This document shows, piece by piece, positions 27,791 through 39,403 of a stretch of DNA of 64,000 nucleotides; position 1 is the stretch's first letter, and every line of letters starts with the position of its first letter. The stretch spans positions 7,135,001-7,199,000 of the forward strand of contig NC_091972.1 of assembly GCF_036711975.1 (NCBI RefSeq), written 5' to 3'. The translations under genes were made by a program, and so were the position numbers. The stretch comes from Onthophagus taurus. Taxonomy: Eukaryota > Arthropoda > Insecta > Coleoptera > Scarabaeidae. The notes beneath the pieces are model-generated. The model ran no database searches. It was given only the letters and a program-made list of their open reading frames with translations, and had not been told where the DNA came from.

Positions 27791-29574
27791 AACGATAAAT
27801 CACACGTTTGATTTTAATTTTAACGCTTACGATAATTTATTAGTGAAACTGACATTGAAAATAGGTAGCTATGAATCTTTGCGAACCATCAAAAACGAGC
27901 TTGAATTGATGAGATTACTATTTTTATTATTTTTTTTCTTTCATCAATTACCATGTTTGAACGACGTTAAACAAAAAAACTGTGCTTAAAGCACGCACCA
28001 AAAAAGATGTAAGTCACCGAGTACAAACTTTTTCTACGCTCCTTTTACTCGCTTTATGCCCATCAATTTGTATCCGAAATTGCATAATAGCTGAAGAATT
28101 CTTCGAATCGTTACCTTCCGCTTTCTTCTCGCACGCATCGTGTGAAAGTGAGTTCTTAGTCAGGTCAAAAACTCACCCAAAAGAATGATTAATCCCGCAA
28201 AACGGTCAAATTAAAAAATAAATAAAAAGAAATGCACTTTAATTAAGACGCAACGGAAGTTTTAAGTGCAGTTACCTAACAATTAGTTCCAATTTGCTTG
28301 GGAATTGTCACACTGTGGGAGATTCGGAAGTCATCTCAAAGTAGAAGCGAAATTAAATTGTTTATTTTTTTTTTGAATTCAATGTCTTCTCGGAGATTCG
28401 ATTAAATTAAATCTGTTTATACAGTGTTTATGAAATTTGTACCGTTCATTTCAAGTCTTCAGACACAAATCAGTCAAAAGTAGTAGGAAGAAACTGCCTT
28501 GGGGATTTCACGAAAGAACCCGCACCAACACACATAAACAAGTTTATCTCGTATATGATTACGTCAACTAGATATTGCCTCGAGACACTGAAATTAATAA
28601 ACCATTGTCTATTTCTGTTATATCTAAGTGTGTCTAGTGGTTGAGAGTTGCCTCTGTTTATGGATATGATAGAAAGGATAATTGCAAAAGAATATTTGAC
28701 GCTAAACCGGTGCAAGTTATGCAAATTTTATTTTGATAAAAAATTTTCAATTGGAGTGAAAGGAATGTTATGATTATAGTAACCTTTACTGTTTCGCTAA
28801 AAGCTCTAAATAACCATTGTAAAATTCATAGACTCTTTTATAAATGCAATAAAGCCATTTTCAGCTTCTTCATAGAATAATAAAGATCTAAAGAGAACCG
28901 TATAAAATTAAAACCGCAAAAGCTATTTTTGAATGCCCTTAACAGTTACCCTTTCTAATTTTTTCTGTTTCGTTCTTGAGTAAAAAGAAGAAATGACTGA
29001 AATGACGTCGAAAAACGGTTTAAAAGATGACAATAACCGCCACGATCCGACGATTACAATGGAGACATGTTGCAGTGTCTGGAATCCTTATTAACTGGAC
29101 TATTGGTTTGATGAACGACCACAGCGCGATTGAAAACGTTCTCGTGGAAAAAGCAACGTGAATGTGAACCGTTCGTTCTAGATAGTACCGTTTGTTGGAA
29201 AATGACGTGACAAGTGGAAGAAGAAGTAGGAGATCAGGCGCCACATGTGTTTGCTTTTGTATCGCAACATTTAATTAGTAGGCATTAAAATCTAATTGTA
29301 CGACGATTAACAATATATAACTTGAAGATTTAGATATAGTATTGAAAAGGTGAAGTACAGGTGTGTAATATATAACTGCATATTTCTTCAATTTATTCAA
29401 ATCATTAAAAATTCTTCATCTTGATAAAAGTTACTGTATATAATAGTAAAAAGATAAACCCAAAAGATTACACCAAAAAGATTTGATGTTTCAAAAGATG
29501 TTCGATGATGCCATCGCATCTCTTTGACTAATTTACTTTGCAGCGCAACAGCTGTTGGAGGTTAAATATACAAA
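27791..29574. other. Gene-poor intergenic DNA
   Basis: Mixed AT-rich and moderately complex sequence. Short frames on both strands have no recognisable similarity or codon bias. Confidence 0.3.
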
Positions 29575-29900
29575 ATGCCGCGCGTTTGCGTGAATTCTTC
29601 AAGCTTAATTTGTTATGTTTGTGGTAAATTTGCTTCTAACAGTAAAAAATGCCAATTTCCCCGTTGCTTGAAAAGTGCTATAAAGTTTATTTTTAGACTG
29701 AAGTCAAATCAAGAGAAATCATGGGTACTTTGAGTGAGTTATTTGAAATGTTAAAAGCAGAAATAACCTTGCACGTTACAACGCATTGGCATGAGTCTAA
29801 GAACCATCCAAACGACTGTTTCTATTGTTTGACAAACGTGAAAGATGTTTCTAAACAATTGTCAATTAGAATCAATGTCATTATATCGTTCCTTTGAATT
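29575..29900 (+). mobile_element. Relic of a transposon-associated Cys-rich protein (MPR-CxxxC type)
   Basis: An ATG at 29575 starts MPRVCVNSSSLICYVCGKF, followed by a KSAIKFIFRLKSNQEKSWV stretch and a stop after 52 residues. A further segment (HPNDCFYCLTNVKDVSK) lies at about 29800. This Cys-rich N-terminus (MPRxC...FCYVCG...DKSWAPHxCC) is known to me as a high-copy arthropod sequence tied to mobile elements, of unsettled class. The copy is decayed. Identification is by remembered family pattern. Confidence 0.5.
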
Positions 29901-31280
29901 TTTGACATTGTGATCTTAGAGTCCGTCAAGTTGAGTCATCGAGTTCGATTAAAGAAGATGTTGTAACTAGGCTACTCCAAACCACAGCGATGAAAAGCTT
30001 TCGAGTAATTACTTTGTAAATGTGACTGCAAGATATAAATAGATGGGAGCATGGCAAACGGAGACCATGTTGGGAGAATGCCAAAACACAGATTGCCGAA
30101 AATCGCCAGAGAGGGAGACCACCCTTTTGGACGTCCCTCGAAGAAGTGGTACGAATTCACTGTACGTTATTTGAGTTATTGTCCGTTCTATCGTAATCCA
30201 TTATAATCGATGAAGGTTCTTGTTATTGATTTTTTTAAATATTTAGATGATATTTTTAGATTTTAACTCTAAAAATGTGCTGTACAGGTGTTCAATTTTA
30301 CTCATCTACATATTTCCAATTTGTCCTAATCGCTTCCCTATTATAAACCGGTGAAGCGCTTAGTCTGGTAGAAAATTATCCAAAAGGAACAAGATCGGAA
30401 ACATGTAACCGATTGGTTAAACCATTTTTAGTAGATATCAAGTTTGCATCTGTGGGATAAAATAAGAGGGATTTACGAACATTCCCTTATACAACAAGTT
30501 TTGACAAAGTGGTTGTAAATTCAGTTTTACTTCCGTCCTCACTTTAAACCAGAAACTCTAAACTTCCCTCAAACTAAAAATACATTTCCTACGAAAAAAT
30601 TAGTTCAACGGAATCGTTTCAATGAAATCTCGTTATAAAAAGAGTGTGGGGTAGAAAATTTGTTTGAAATATAAATTTTAAAATGGTGTTATTAACGTTT
30701 TTGAATGGCGAAATTGAAATTGTTTGAGAATCACCCTATAAGAAATGAATGGCACATTGGTCCCAAATGCACGGTCGATTTGCTCGGAACCGAGAAGGTA
30801 TTCTAACCCCGCAATTAAGTATTTGCACCGTCCGTAGATGACGTACGGCCGATAATTACTTATGGTGCCGGTAATTAGTAGTCAGGTGCGTTCCGAACGG
30901 CACACATACACTCCGAAAGACTTTACCATATGACGGAAACTATCCCATCTCTAACTAAGTACAATAACGAAAAGAAATGAATGCTCTTTGATTTCTTTTC
31001 CCAGACTCTAACTTGAAAATATTCAACGGCAAATTGGTTTCTTCTCGCCGCATACTTCAGTTAATCGCCTAGAACAAAGTTAGATTTGAAAGTTTTAAGA
31101 TTACAACAAAAGAATATAATAATAAAATAACGATGATTCACTTATTTAATTAATTATTATTAAACTGAAACCAATTTATTACCTATATTATAAAATATGA
31201 ATTAATTAATTTTGTTGATGGCTTCTTCTTAAGTTATTTCTTTTTATTTTTGCAGTTGAATAGAATAGAATATTTTTTTT
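29901..31280. other. Intergenic DNA with a complex block at about 30735-30950
   Basis: The block at 30735-30950 is non-repetitive and GC-richer than its surroundings, with no credible open frame. It could be a regulatory element. The rest is plain. Confidence 0.3.
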
Positions 31281-31341
31281 AGACTGGACGTCGCGTCTTT
31301 ATTTCTTTATCTAGATACAGTAAAGGTGCGACGTCCTGTCT
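31281..31341 (+). other. 61-nt near-perfect hairpin, pre-miRNA-like
   Basis: Arms 31281-31302 and 31320-31341 are 22 nt each and pair over their full length with one mismatch and three G-T wobbles, around a 17-nt loop. Outside the arms a few more A-T pairs form. The size, arm length, loop and single stem are those of an animal pre-miRNA, and either arm (AGACTGGACGTCGCGTCTTT or its partner) could be mature. I do not recognise it as a known miRNA. It could also be a tiny palindromic transposon relic, as MITEs lie 130 bp away. Confidence 0.4.
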
Positions 31342-31472
31342 AGAATATATACCAGCCGAATTGGTAACCCTCCTCTATGTTCAAATATCAATCATCCCAT
31401 TAAAGAATGTTAGGTAATCGACTATTTTTGTGCACATTGTTTCTATGCTTTCTTCTCTGAAATATTATACCT

Positions 31473-31643
31473 ATATGTTACTGTAAAAGCCCGAACTGCG
31501 GTAAATCTAAGGTTTAACTAGCAAATCTTAAGATTTACCAACATAAGTTGGTAAATGTGTCATTCGAACTTCTACCATTCAGAGTTGCTAGATGTTAGGA
31601 AAATCTTAGGACTTACCGCATTTCGGACATTTACAATAACATA
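31473..31643. mobile_element. ~170-bp palindromic MITE, older copy
   Basis: The left arm from about 31474 (TATGTTACTGTAAAAGCCCG...) is repeated in inverted, diverged form at the right (to about 31643). The arms share TGCGGTAA and CTAGCAAATC-type blocks. A short central spacer holds another small palindrome. No coding content. The two arms differ at several sites, suggesting greater age than its neighbour. Confidence 0.65.
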
Positions 31644-31645
31644 TA

Positions 31646-31812
31646 CAGTGTGTTAATTAATTATTGTACCCGACGTCATCATTGCAAGTATACAACCAAT
31701 ATCACAGTATTTTTATAGCAATACGCGATTTGCGTATGATGCGTATTGCACTGCGATATTGGTTGCATACTTGCAATGATGGTGTCGGGTACGATAATTA
31801 ATTAACACACTG
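31646..31812. mobile_element. 167-bp palindromic MITE with TA target duplication
   Basis: Ends CAGTGTGTTAATTAATTA and its exact complement. The arms of about 65 bp (through ACCCGACG and TTGCAAGTATACAACCAATA-type blocks) are almost identical, around a central spacer rich in GCGTATTGC-type words. TA lies on both sides (31644-31645 and 31813-31814). This is a Stowaway/mariner-type non-autonomous element, apparently inserted at the edge of the older MITE. Confidence 0.85.
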
Positions 31813-31814
31813 TA

Positions 31815-34500
31815 TATTTCTTAACTATCAAATATTTGACAAGTATTATAGAAAGAAATAAAGTACGTACATTTATACAGCTTCTGCATCGCCTTCTAAG
31901 ACTCATTACTATAATAACAGCGATTATAGACGACCTTGCTCTACAAATAATTATTTATGGAAGTAATTTTGAAATTCTTCACATAAAATTGATATTTCTG
32001 CATATTTGTAGTAACTACTTCGACTTTATTAAAATTAATAAAAAAAAGTTTAACACTAACTATAGTTTGAAGTAATCGACCTCCTGGGAAGTAAATAACT
32101 ATCATCATTAACATCAACTCTATATTATTCATCTATTTCTTGTTACATCTTTTGCAATCGATTTCTTTAAAAAATTTTTCTTTCTTTTCTATGTATCTCC
32201 TTTCGGCTTCGTTTGACTACAAACGAGACGGCAATAATCATATCGTCTCCAATATAACGATGAGATGATGGCAATTTCATATCGGGGTTTCTTGATTGCC
32301 CTACTCGCCGGGGTAATTAGGATATAAAATCATTGGCGGCGATGAAACATTCCGCGAGTTTACGGCCCCTTTCGCACCATCACACAAAGCCAGCCTCCCA
32401 TAACGCGACGATTTTAAATGAAGGGAAATGAGAAAAAGATATGGTAGCGTGGAATGACATCGGAAAGAAACCGAATAGAAGGAAGAATGATTCCGAGGAA
32501 TCCCGGTACGTTGTTGTTCCCACATAAAAAACAACGGGTCCCAAACGGTATCCTGCACGGATAATTCGGTCAAAAAAAAGAATTCGAACTGTTGGGATCG
32601 TATGGAAATAAGATGGCGTTGTTCAACTACCGCTAATTTGAATACGGTAAATCGAAGACTTCGATCTGTGGCCTTCTCCAGACCTGTTAAACCATGAAAA
32701 TCAATCTCTTTTAGAAAGATTTTTACCTTGGATAGATCAATTTTCAAGTCGGTAAAACAAACCGAAAAAAAATTTTAATTGTTTTAAATTAATATCTCCA
32801 CAAAATCAGCATACAATGATTTTAACATACAGTTATTTAACATAAGTATTTCCCACCCTAGAAAATTTGTTATTGTTTCACATGTCTTCAATTGCTTCGT
32901 TATTAGTCGTTTCTTGACGGTGTGTTATAGACGTTAAACGCGTCAATAGCATTTCTTTTCGTGGTGAAAATAACAATACCAACCGGTAGGGATTGGAATT
33001 TGCGTAAACAGTACCGGATCTTTACTGCCAACAATAGCCATGTTGCCGTTACAGAACGGACTTGAATAAAACTAAGATCTGTTTATCGATGAAAGTGAAA
33101 AGAACAAGCGAAAGAAAAAAAGTGGACGATGCATTTCACTTTGAGAAAGAAATTTACATCTGTTATGCAACAAAGAAATTGAACACCCCAACATCATTTC
33201 CCAAGATACAAATCGAAAATTAAAACCGATTCAATTTAGATCTTTTAATCGTCCATCATCATCATCGTTGTCATCAGAACGAATTCGATTCTAAATCCGG
33301 ATTGTTAGTTAAAGAATTGTATTTGAAAGGAAGTATTCCGAATGGGGCTGACAACGCGATGGTTCAAGTTCTTTGTACGGACCACCGATGGTCAATGAGG
33401 AGCGAACCGCCAGTGAAGATTCTCACGGGACGGGGATCGATCGACGGACGCATGAAGAAGGATTTGCTCTTCTTCGCCCGAACGCCCGCGAACCACAGAA
33501 GAGAAACGACCAGAATTAGCGCTTGGAGTGTGTGGAAATCGCTGTGAAATGAGGGGTAACAATTCTTCTCTCCAGGTCGAAAGTCTTCGAAGGGTTCTTT
33601 TTTTATGTCTTTACGCACGTGTTTCGAACATTAACTAAAATGTCTTCCTGTACTATCAATATTCTTTATGGTTAAAATTAGTTAAAATGTTGTATGGTTA
33701 TCAAAAAAGATTTTATCATGATTTTATTATGTATGTATCTGTCTAGATGTGTGTGTGATACAGTTATAACATAATAACATCTTGAGAAGAGATGAACAGG
33801 TTACGTTATTCACCGAGACGAACTTGTTATTACGGTTTTACATAAAGCTGTCGCTTCAAATGCATTCCTCGGCGTGATTATCTTTGCATTAGATGATGCA
33901 CGGAGTAACAGTAACAGATTTAAATTTGTAATGAACACCAACTCAATGTCTTCATCTCTTGTGGGTATCTCTTGTTAGAAATTTTTCTTTAAATAATCTC
34001 AATATTGTTAAATCATGAAATAGCTGTTTTATTTTCAACGTCTTCTTTCTTAACATCTGTATCAAATCAATTTTTAGACTTGGTAAAGATAATTTAAAAG
34101 AATTTTCCCATGAAAAAAAATTGGTCTATATTTACAGTTTTCACTTGCTTTTCAAAAGTTGTTTTTAAATGAAAACGTTGCTGGTTAGTTTGTAATGATG
34201 AGCGTGAAAAAATATGAAAACAAAGGTTGGTGTAGGAGTACCGTTAACGAACGCACTGTGACGTTTTAATGACGAGTATTTAACAACCAGGTGAGAATTT
34301 TTTAACTTTTACTAGAAAATTACAACGAACAATTTTAAACGATTTTATTAATGATACAATAATTACATTAAATTGAGATGTAAAGATAAAAGTCATTTCC
34401 TTCTACATCATTTTTTCTTTTGAAATTGATCACAACAACCAATTAAATGAAAGAAAAAATCCCACCTTAATTTTTTCAATAGATACCTTCTTTAATTACA
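31815..34500. other. Gene-free DNA with two GC-richer islands
   Basis: Islands at about 32200-32480 and 33300-33580 are non-repetitive and GC-richer than their flanks. Overlapping open frames on both strands there (33302-33618) reflect the base composition; none shows a known domain. A short CAT/ATC trinucleotide run lies at about 33252-33266. These look like candidate enhancers or non-coding exons. Confidence 0.3.
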
Positions 34501-34510
34501 ATTAACTCAC

Positions 34511-34650
34511 TCTTATTATTATGTTTACTCTAATTTCTTTCCCACATAAAAAGGTGAGCAACCTTTATTTATTTTAATCCGTTTTGACATTAGTAAATTG
34601 CGGAAGCATTGTTTCTAAAAGATCCCTCCTTAGAAGAAAAACTAAGAAAC
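34511..34650 (+). repeat. Locally duplicated ~140-bp block, copy 1
   Basis: Nearly identical to 36735-36885 in the same orientation, sharing for example TTTACTCTAATTTCTTTCCC and TTGACATTAGTAAATTGC. Differences are a few substitutions and an indel of about 9 bp near the right end. No coding content. Confidence 0.85.
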
Positions 34651-35023
34651 CCGTTGCGTCGGACCAATTTTCTTTACGCAGTCGTTCCCACCTCGATTGG
34701 GACCCGTATTTAATCCAATTTCGAGCGCAAGCGCAATTGACTTCAACAAGCGAAAACCAACTCTCTTCCGACTTTAGCCTCACTTAAAACCTCAGTAATG
34801 TTGTGGGACGTTTTAAGAATCGACTCTACCGGGATGACACCGTAATTAGTGTTACGGAGAGTCTCTTCTCTTAACTTTACCACTTCACGACTAACTGTAA
34901 CCGGAACCATTCATTGTTTCATTACGGTTAAGGCTATTAGGATGGGCGAAACTAGCGGTGGTGACTTTACTTGAACCTTTAAGGCGATTAACTTTCCAAC
35001 TCACAGGAGAAGTGAGATTTTTC

Positions 35024-35320
35024 TTAAAAGAAATCATTTTCGCTAAAACTGTTACTGCTATTAAGGGCATAATTAAGTATATAATAGTGGTGGTCAGAAA
35101 TATTTCTAAACATTTTTTTAGCGGTCTCTTCATTAATCATATGGAACTCACAAGGCTTAATAAGCGTCTCTCCAATCGTATAAACTTCACCATTACGTGC
35201 AATGCGATAATTCACGCCATAGAATCCATCTGATGTCGTCTTGTTTTCAGTTTTAGTAATTTCTATTAGTTGATGTTCAGATTCTTCCAGGGAGTTAAGC
35301 ATAATTCGTTTCAAAAGCAC
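35024..35320 (-). mobile_element. hAT transposase fragment (ZBED5/SCAND3-like)
   Basis: The minus strand has an open frame of about 98 codons reading LNSLEESEHQLIEITK, then YGVNYRIARNGEVYTIGETL and IKPCEFHMINEETAKKMF. The pattern S/GYxVxYRIA(R/Q)xxxxxTIGETLIxP is the core-start signature of hAT transposases of the ZBED5/FAM200/SCAND3 group. The BED finger and catalytic C-terminus are absent, so this is a relic. It lies beside AGTAC-rich sequence of hAT-end type (35390-36310). Confidence 0.75.
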
Positions 35321-35389
35321 TGTTGACTAGCAATGTATGTTTTCGTTTTTTGCATCATTTCGTGTCACCACAGCTATTAAAAGTACAAA

Positions 35390-36310
35390 AGAAAAGTACT
35401 CCCAGTAACCAGTACAAGTAGCGCTATGAATTATTTTTACTCCAAGTAATAAGTAACAAGTGTTTTTAAAAAGTACTTGAAGTAGTAAGTAATTTTACTT
35501 GAAACTAAAATTTCAAGTAGCAAGTACAAAGTTAGTTAAAGCAAGTACCAAATTATTTTAGTTATTTAGAGTAAATAAATGTACTCTCAATAGCTTAAAA
35601 CTACTTCCAGTACATAAATTACCTGCAGTAAATAAATGTAATGGTACTGTAAAACCAGAAAAGTATAATTAATATACCAACCAACCAAATTTTATGCTTC
35701 GTTGCACCATATTAGCACGGTACTATCGATGCATTTGAAATTGTGTGAAGTAAGGTAAGTAAACCACATAATTCTTTTATAGGATCTGGGAAAATCTATA
35801 GATCTATGGAACCTGCACAGCCTGCACTCAGCACTATGAGCTGTACTAACTTGAAATAACCGACTCGCGTTACCTTACAAGGTTAAACACGTTTTTCTGA
35901 CCGCAACTATCAAAACTTATTGAAACATCAAAAATACAAACTGCGAATTATTTTGCATAATTTAAATTTTGAAATAGTAAAGAGATGGGATGGGAATTAG
36001 GAATGAATCGAACGCTATGTAGTGAATGGTTAATGATAAAGTATAACCTATCACTGTTAAGTATATAACTAATATACGTATGATGATAAATGTTAGTTAT
36101 TTTACTTACTATTGAAAGAAAACTTGGAGTAAACAAATAGTTCCTCAAGTACTTCTTATGCCAAACAAGAAACAAGTATCCAGTATATTTTAAGGTAAAT
36201 ACTGAAAGTACAAGTATTACCTACAATTTGAAAGTACTGGCAGTAAGCTACTTAAAGTAAAAAAGTACGAATACTTTACTTGCAGTACATTTTTACTGCA
36301 AGTAGCACAA
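35390..36310. mobile_element. Probable non-autonomous hAT element with subterminal repeats
   Basis: Both flanks are dense in short direct and inverted copies of AAGTACTT/AAGTAAG-type words (35390-35640 and 36120-36310), around a unique centre without a gene. The right end runs to CAAGTAGCACAACTCTG, whose complement CAGAGTTGTGCTACTTG resembles hAT termini. The left terminus and 8-bp target duplication were not found by eye. It could belong with the transposase fragment at 35024-35320. Confidence 0.5.
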
Positions 36311-36386
36311 CTCTGCGTATTACCTATTGTTTAGATGGATCGCGCTATCTTCCCCAATCGCAGACTATTTTAAACTGTAGAATTAA

Positions 36387-36450
36387 AATGAAATCAAAAG
36401 AAAAACCAGCATAAAAATGCAATCAAAAGAAAAACCAGCATAAAAATGCA
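36387..36450 (+). repeat. 29-bp direct repeat, about 2.2 copies
   Basis: ATCAAAAGAAAAACCAGCAT followed by AAAAATGCA recurs head to tail. Perfect copies imply a recent slippage or duplication. Confidence 0.85.
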
Positions 36451-36473
36451 ATAGTGGTTAGAAGCGATTTGTT

Positions 36474-37160
36474 TAAATTCTACTTTTTCCAGTATCCAGT
36501 ATGCAGTTGTTGGGTGCAGTATTTATAGTAAGTGATTCTAATGTCCAGAAGGTACATACTAGAGAATAGTATATAGAAGGTACATTGATTCCAGTATCTA
36601 GTAGATTATTCCAGTATTCATTAGATGTCTCTAGTACCCATTTGTTGGGTTCCAAGATAAATACAGCATACATAGCAATTAAATCCAGTATTTAGTGCTT
36701 GATTCCAGTATCTAGTGGATGATGATAGTAGCGACTCTTCTTATCATGTTTACTCTAATTTCTTTCCCACATAAAACGGTGAGTAACCTTTATTTATTTT
36801 AATCCGTTTTGACATTAGTAAATTGCAGAAGCATTGTTTCTAAAAGCACTCGAAACATCCCTCCTTAGAAGAAAAACGAAGAAGTCCAGTTGTTGGGTGC
36901 AGTATTTATAGTAAGTGATTCTAATGTTCAGAAGATACATACAGTTTTCATAGTGATAGAACCAGAGTATAATGATTGATTCCAATATCTAGTAGATTAT
37001 TCCAGTATTGAAGAGATGTCTATAGTACCCATTTGTTGGGTTCTAAGTTAGATATAGCGATTAAATCCAGTATTTACTGCTTGATTTCAGTATCTAGTGG
37101 ATGATGACAGTATCAACTTGATGATTCTAGTGTCCGGCAAAGGATTCCAGCATTTATAGT
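36474..37160. repeat. Degenerate minisatellite (ATTCCAGTATCTAGT unit), duplicated around a copied block
   Basis: Words such as ATTCCAGTATCTAGTGGATG and GTTGGGTGCAGTATTTATAG recur irregularly. A larger module, 36500-36730, is repeated at 36893-37125 (shared GTACCCATTTGTTGGGTTC), with the 36735-36885 block between them. No coding potential. The origin is unclear; it could be the subterminal region of a DNA transposon. Confidence 0.7.
36735..36885 (+). repeat. Locally duplicated ~140-bp block, copy 2
   Basis: Direct copy of 34511-34650. It sits exactly between the two modules of the degenerate minisatellite, which suggests that it was carried as part of a composite repeat. Confidence 0.85.
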
Positions 37161-37819
37161 GTTCATTTATAGTCCTGCAGTAAAAGACAAGCTACAAACA
37201 ACACATTTATTAAAGCTTTTAACTTCATAATAATCACCAATACTGTTACCAGTCCAGCTACTAATTATATGGATATGGTAATCGACAACGAAGTTACTTT
37301 CGCTACACTTACGATAATACCTCAAGGATAGTGATATTTTATAACAGCCTGGAGTACACGAGGTAGACTATATGATATAGAACGACTTGGAATCGTAGGA
37401 ATAAAAGTGTAGTCGAAAAACCAGAGTTAGACCTGAAGAAAGCACATGTTTCAAGTTTGCCCGAGTAGGGAGGTAAATTTCCAGAGTGGTGGGGACGAAG
37501 GACAGCGTCGTTTATATCTAACATCGCAGCGTAGAGTACCAGAAAATAAGATAAAACAAATTACTATGTACTCAGCTGTTCACAAGCATCTGGTATTTCT
37601 AAAAATACTTAAATACGATTGGTAAGTTCGACAGCCCATCGTATCGATATTTGGGATTTTTCATATCTTTTTTCGCTGCCTAACATGGTCACAGGTGAGA
37701 GAGCAGCTGGCGGCAGTGATTAGCCAAATATCACCTGATATGATAGCAATAAAGCCAATTATTGACTGTTAATCCCTTAATCTTTCTGTCTTAATTCGCA
37801 ATACATATCTTGAAGGAAA
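37161..37819. other. Unassigned intergenic DNA
   Basis: No gene or repeat recognised. Confidence 0.25.
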
Positions 37820-38080
37820 GCTAACCCCTCGAATTCTAACGCTAAAATAACTAAAATCTAACGCTAAATAACAATTTGTTATTAACTAACACTAGACCTA
37901 CAACTACAAACATTCCGGTTTAGCCGTGCGTCTTCAGACTTTCTAGTTTTAAGTCTAGTGTAGTTCTTGTTTTAGTTCGATAAAAATATACAACAATTTA
38001 ACGCTAAGTAACAACTAAAACCAGAGCTAACACTAGCACTAAAACGAACACTAGACCTACAGCTAGAAAGTTGCTGGTTA
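37820..38080. repeat. CTAGAC/AACACTAG-rich palindromic repeat
   Basis: Repeated words AACACTAGACCTACA, TAACGCTAA and their inverted forms (AAGTCTAGTGTAG) flank a short centre with TTCCGGTTTAGCCGTGCG. It resembles the short, self-complementary ends of a DNA transposon. No family assigned. Confidence 0.45.
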
Positions 38081-38369
38081 CATACTGTAATAGACATACT
38101 GTAATAAATCAACTCGATCAAAAGTCTGAAATAAATCATAATATACTTGAAATAAAATTACAAAATAAATTAAATTTTTCTAATTATCTGTCGATTGATT
38201 CAATGCATATCAAAACAAGCCTCTATTCATTTTAATCTATTCAACATCATCAACTCAGCACCTGTTTTACTTTGAACTTAATTACATCAGAATTAGATTT
38301 GTCACACATACACACCAATAACGGATTTAAGTTGCGGTAAAATAAATCTTTTGCTACAAGAAGAAGAGG

Positions 38370-39403
38370 TGTTTTATCTCGTATAAAAAAAAGTAGTAAA
38401 TGAATAGCCCCCCGGAGTTTGTTGGATGTAGGTCTTTCGGAACAAACGATTTACAGGTTAACCCACGGTTGAATCTGATTTACACCGTGACAATAGCTAA
38501 GTCCGGGCGACGAACAAGATATTGTTTCTTGGTTGCTTCTTCTGACCCATTTTCCTTGAGAGGATGTTTAAATTTCATTTTGAGTTGGGAACGCGTCCCT
38601 GAGCCTGGGAACATCTTCCATCTGGTCCGGAGTGAGTTTGTAACGAGAATGTTGCAAAGATTTTTTAGATCTTATGTGGGTACGTGACATGTATTAAGAA
38701 GTTAAAGTTGAAAGTTTATTATCCTTGTTATTTCTTTGGTTAGTTATGTTGGGATTAACATGAAATTATCATTAGATTATCTACGTAAGATGAATTTTAA
38801 AATTAATTGAAAGTTATTTTTACTTTCATTAAAAAAAAATTAAAAAACGATAGAAAAAAGTATATAATTTCGAATTAATCGTTTAACTCCAATAAATCTC
38901 CTGTAAAATCATTTTTTGATCTTATTTTAAGCATCTAACAACATACAAGAACTAACAACAACAGGTGGTGGGAGAAGCTTATGTATTCCGGTGCAATTTG
39001 AAAGATCCTACCAGACTCTCGTCGATTTCGCGTTAGTAAGCACCATCTAGAAAGCTTCCTCCCACTTTTAAGTTACCATTTCTTATATCTAACTCAATCT
39101 TAAAGTGTTCAATTCCTCATTCGAATTTCGTGTACGAAGTACTTCACAATGATATGGTTTGCTCTCTTAAAAGCGATGATTTCGTGTTAAAGTGCTAATT
39201 AAAAGTAAAAGTGAAACAAAAACAAAATGAATTTAAATTATTGTTGATTAAAGAAGAAAATACTTAGGTGAGATTAAAAAAGTTTAAAGAGTTTGTTAAT
39301 TTCGTGTGTTGTTACATAAAATCCATGTGGAAATCGGACGTTGTATTTTTTGAGTAAGAATAAATTAAATGAACGTTTTGTGAGAGTGAAAAGAAGAAAT
39401 TTT
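38370..39403 (+). promoter_or_regulatory. Upstream region and probable leader of the second ZP gene
   Basis: Contains a TATAAAA word at about 38381, a complex block (38400-38690) with a good donor GTGAGT at about 38630, a second complex block (38950-39060), and donor-like GTGAGA at about 39269. The leader of the ZP gene beginning at 39404 is likely spliced from one of these. An open frame at 38400-38687 has no recognisable domain and is more likely untranslated. Confidence 0.3.

Noticed and set aside
27642-27989. A 115-codon frame with a hydrophobic end
   Set aside because: It has no in-frame ATG at its start, ends in a T-rich stretch and shows no similarity.
33302-33618. Overlapping frames of about 80 codons on both strands
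   Set aside because: Open on both strands in a GC-richer block, no domain, no splice context; expected from composition.
38400-38687. A 95-codon frame upstream of the second ZP gene
   Set aside because: No domain or codon preference seen. It contains a good donor and is better explained as untranslated leader or intergenic DNA.
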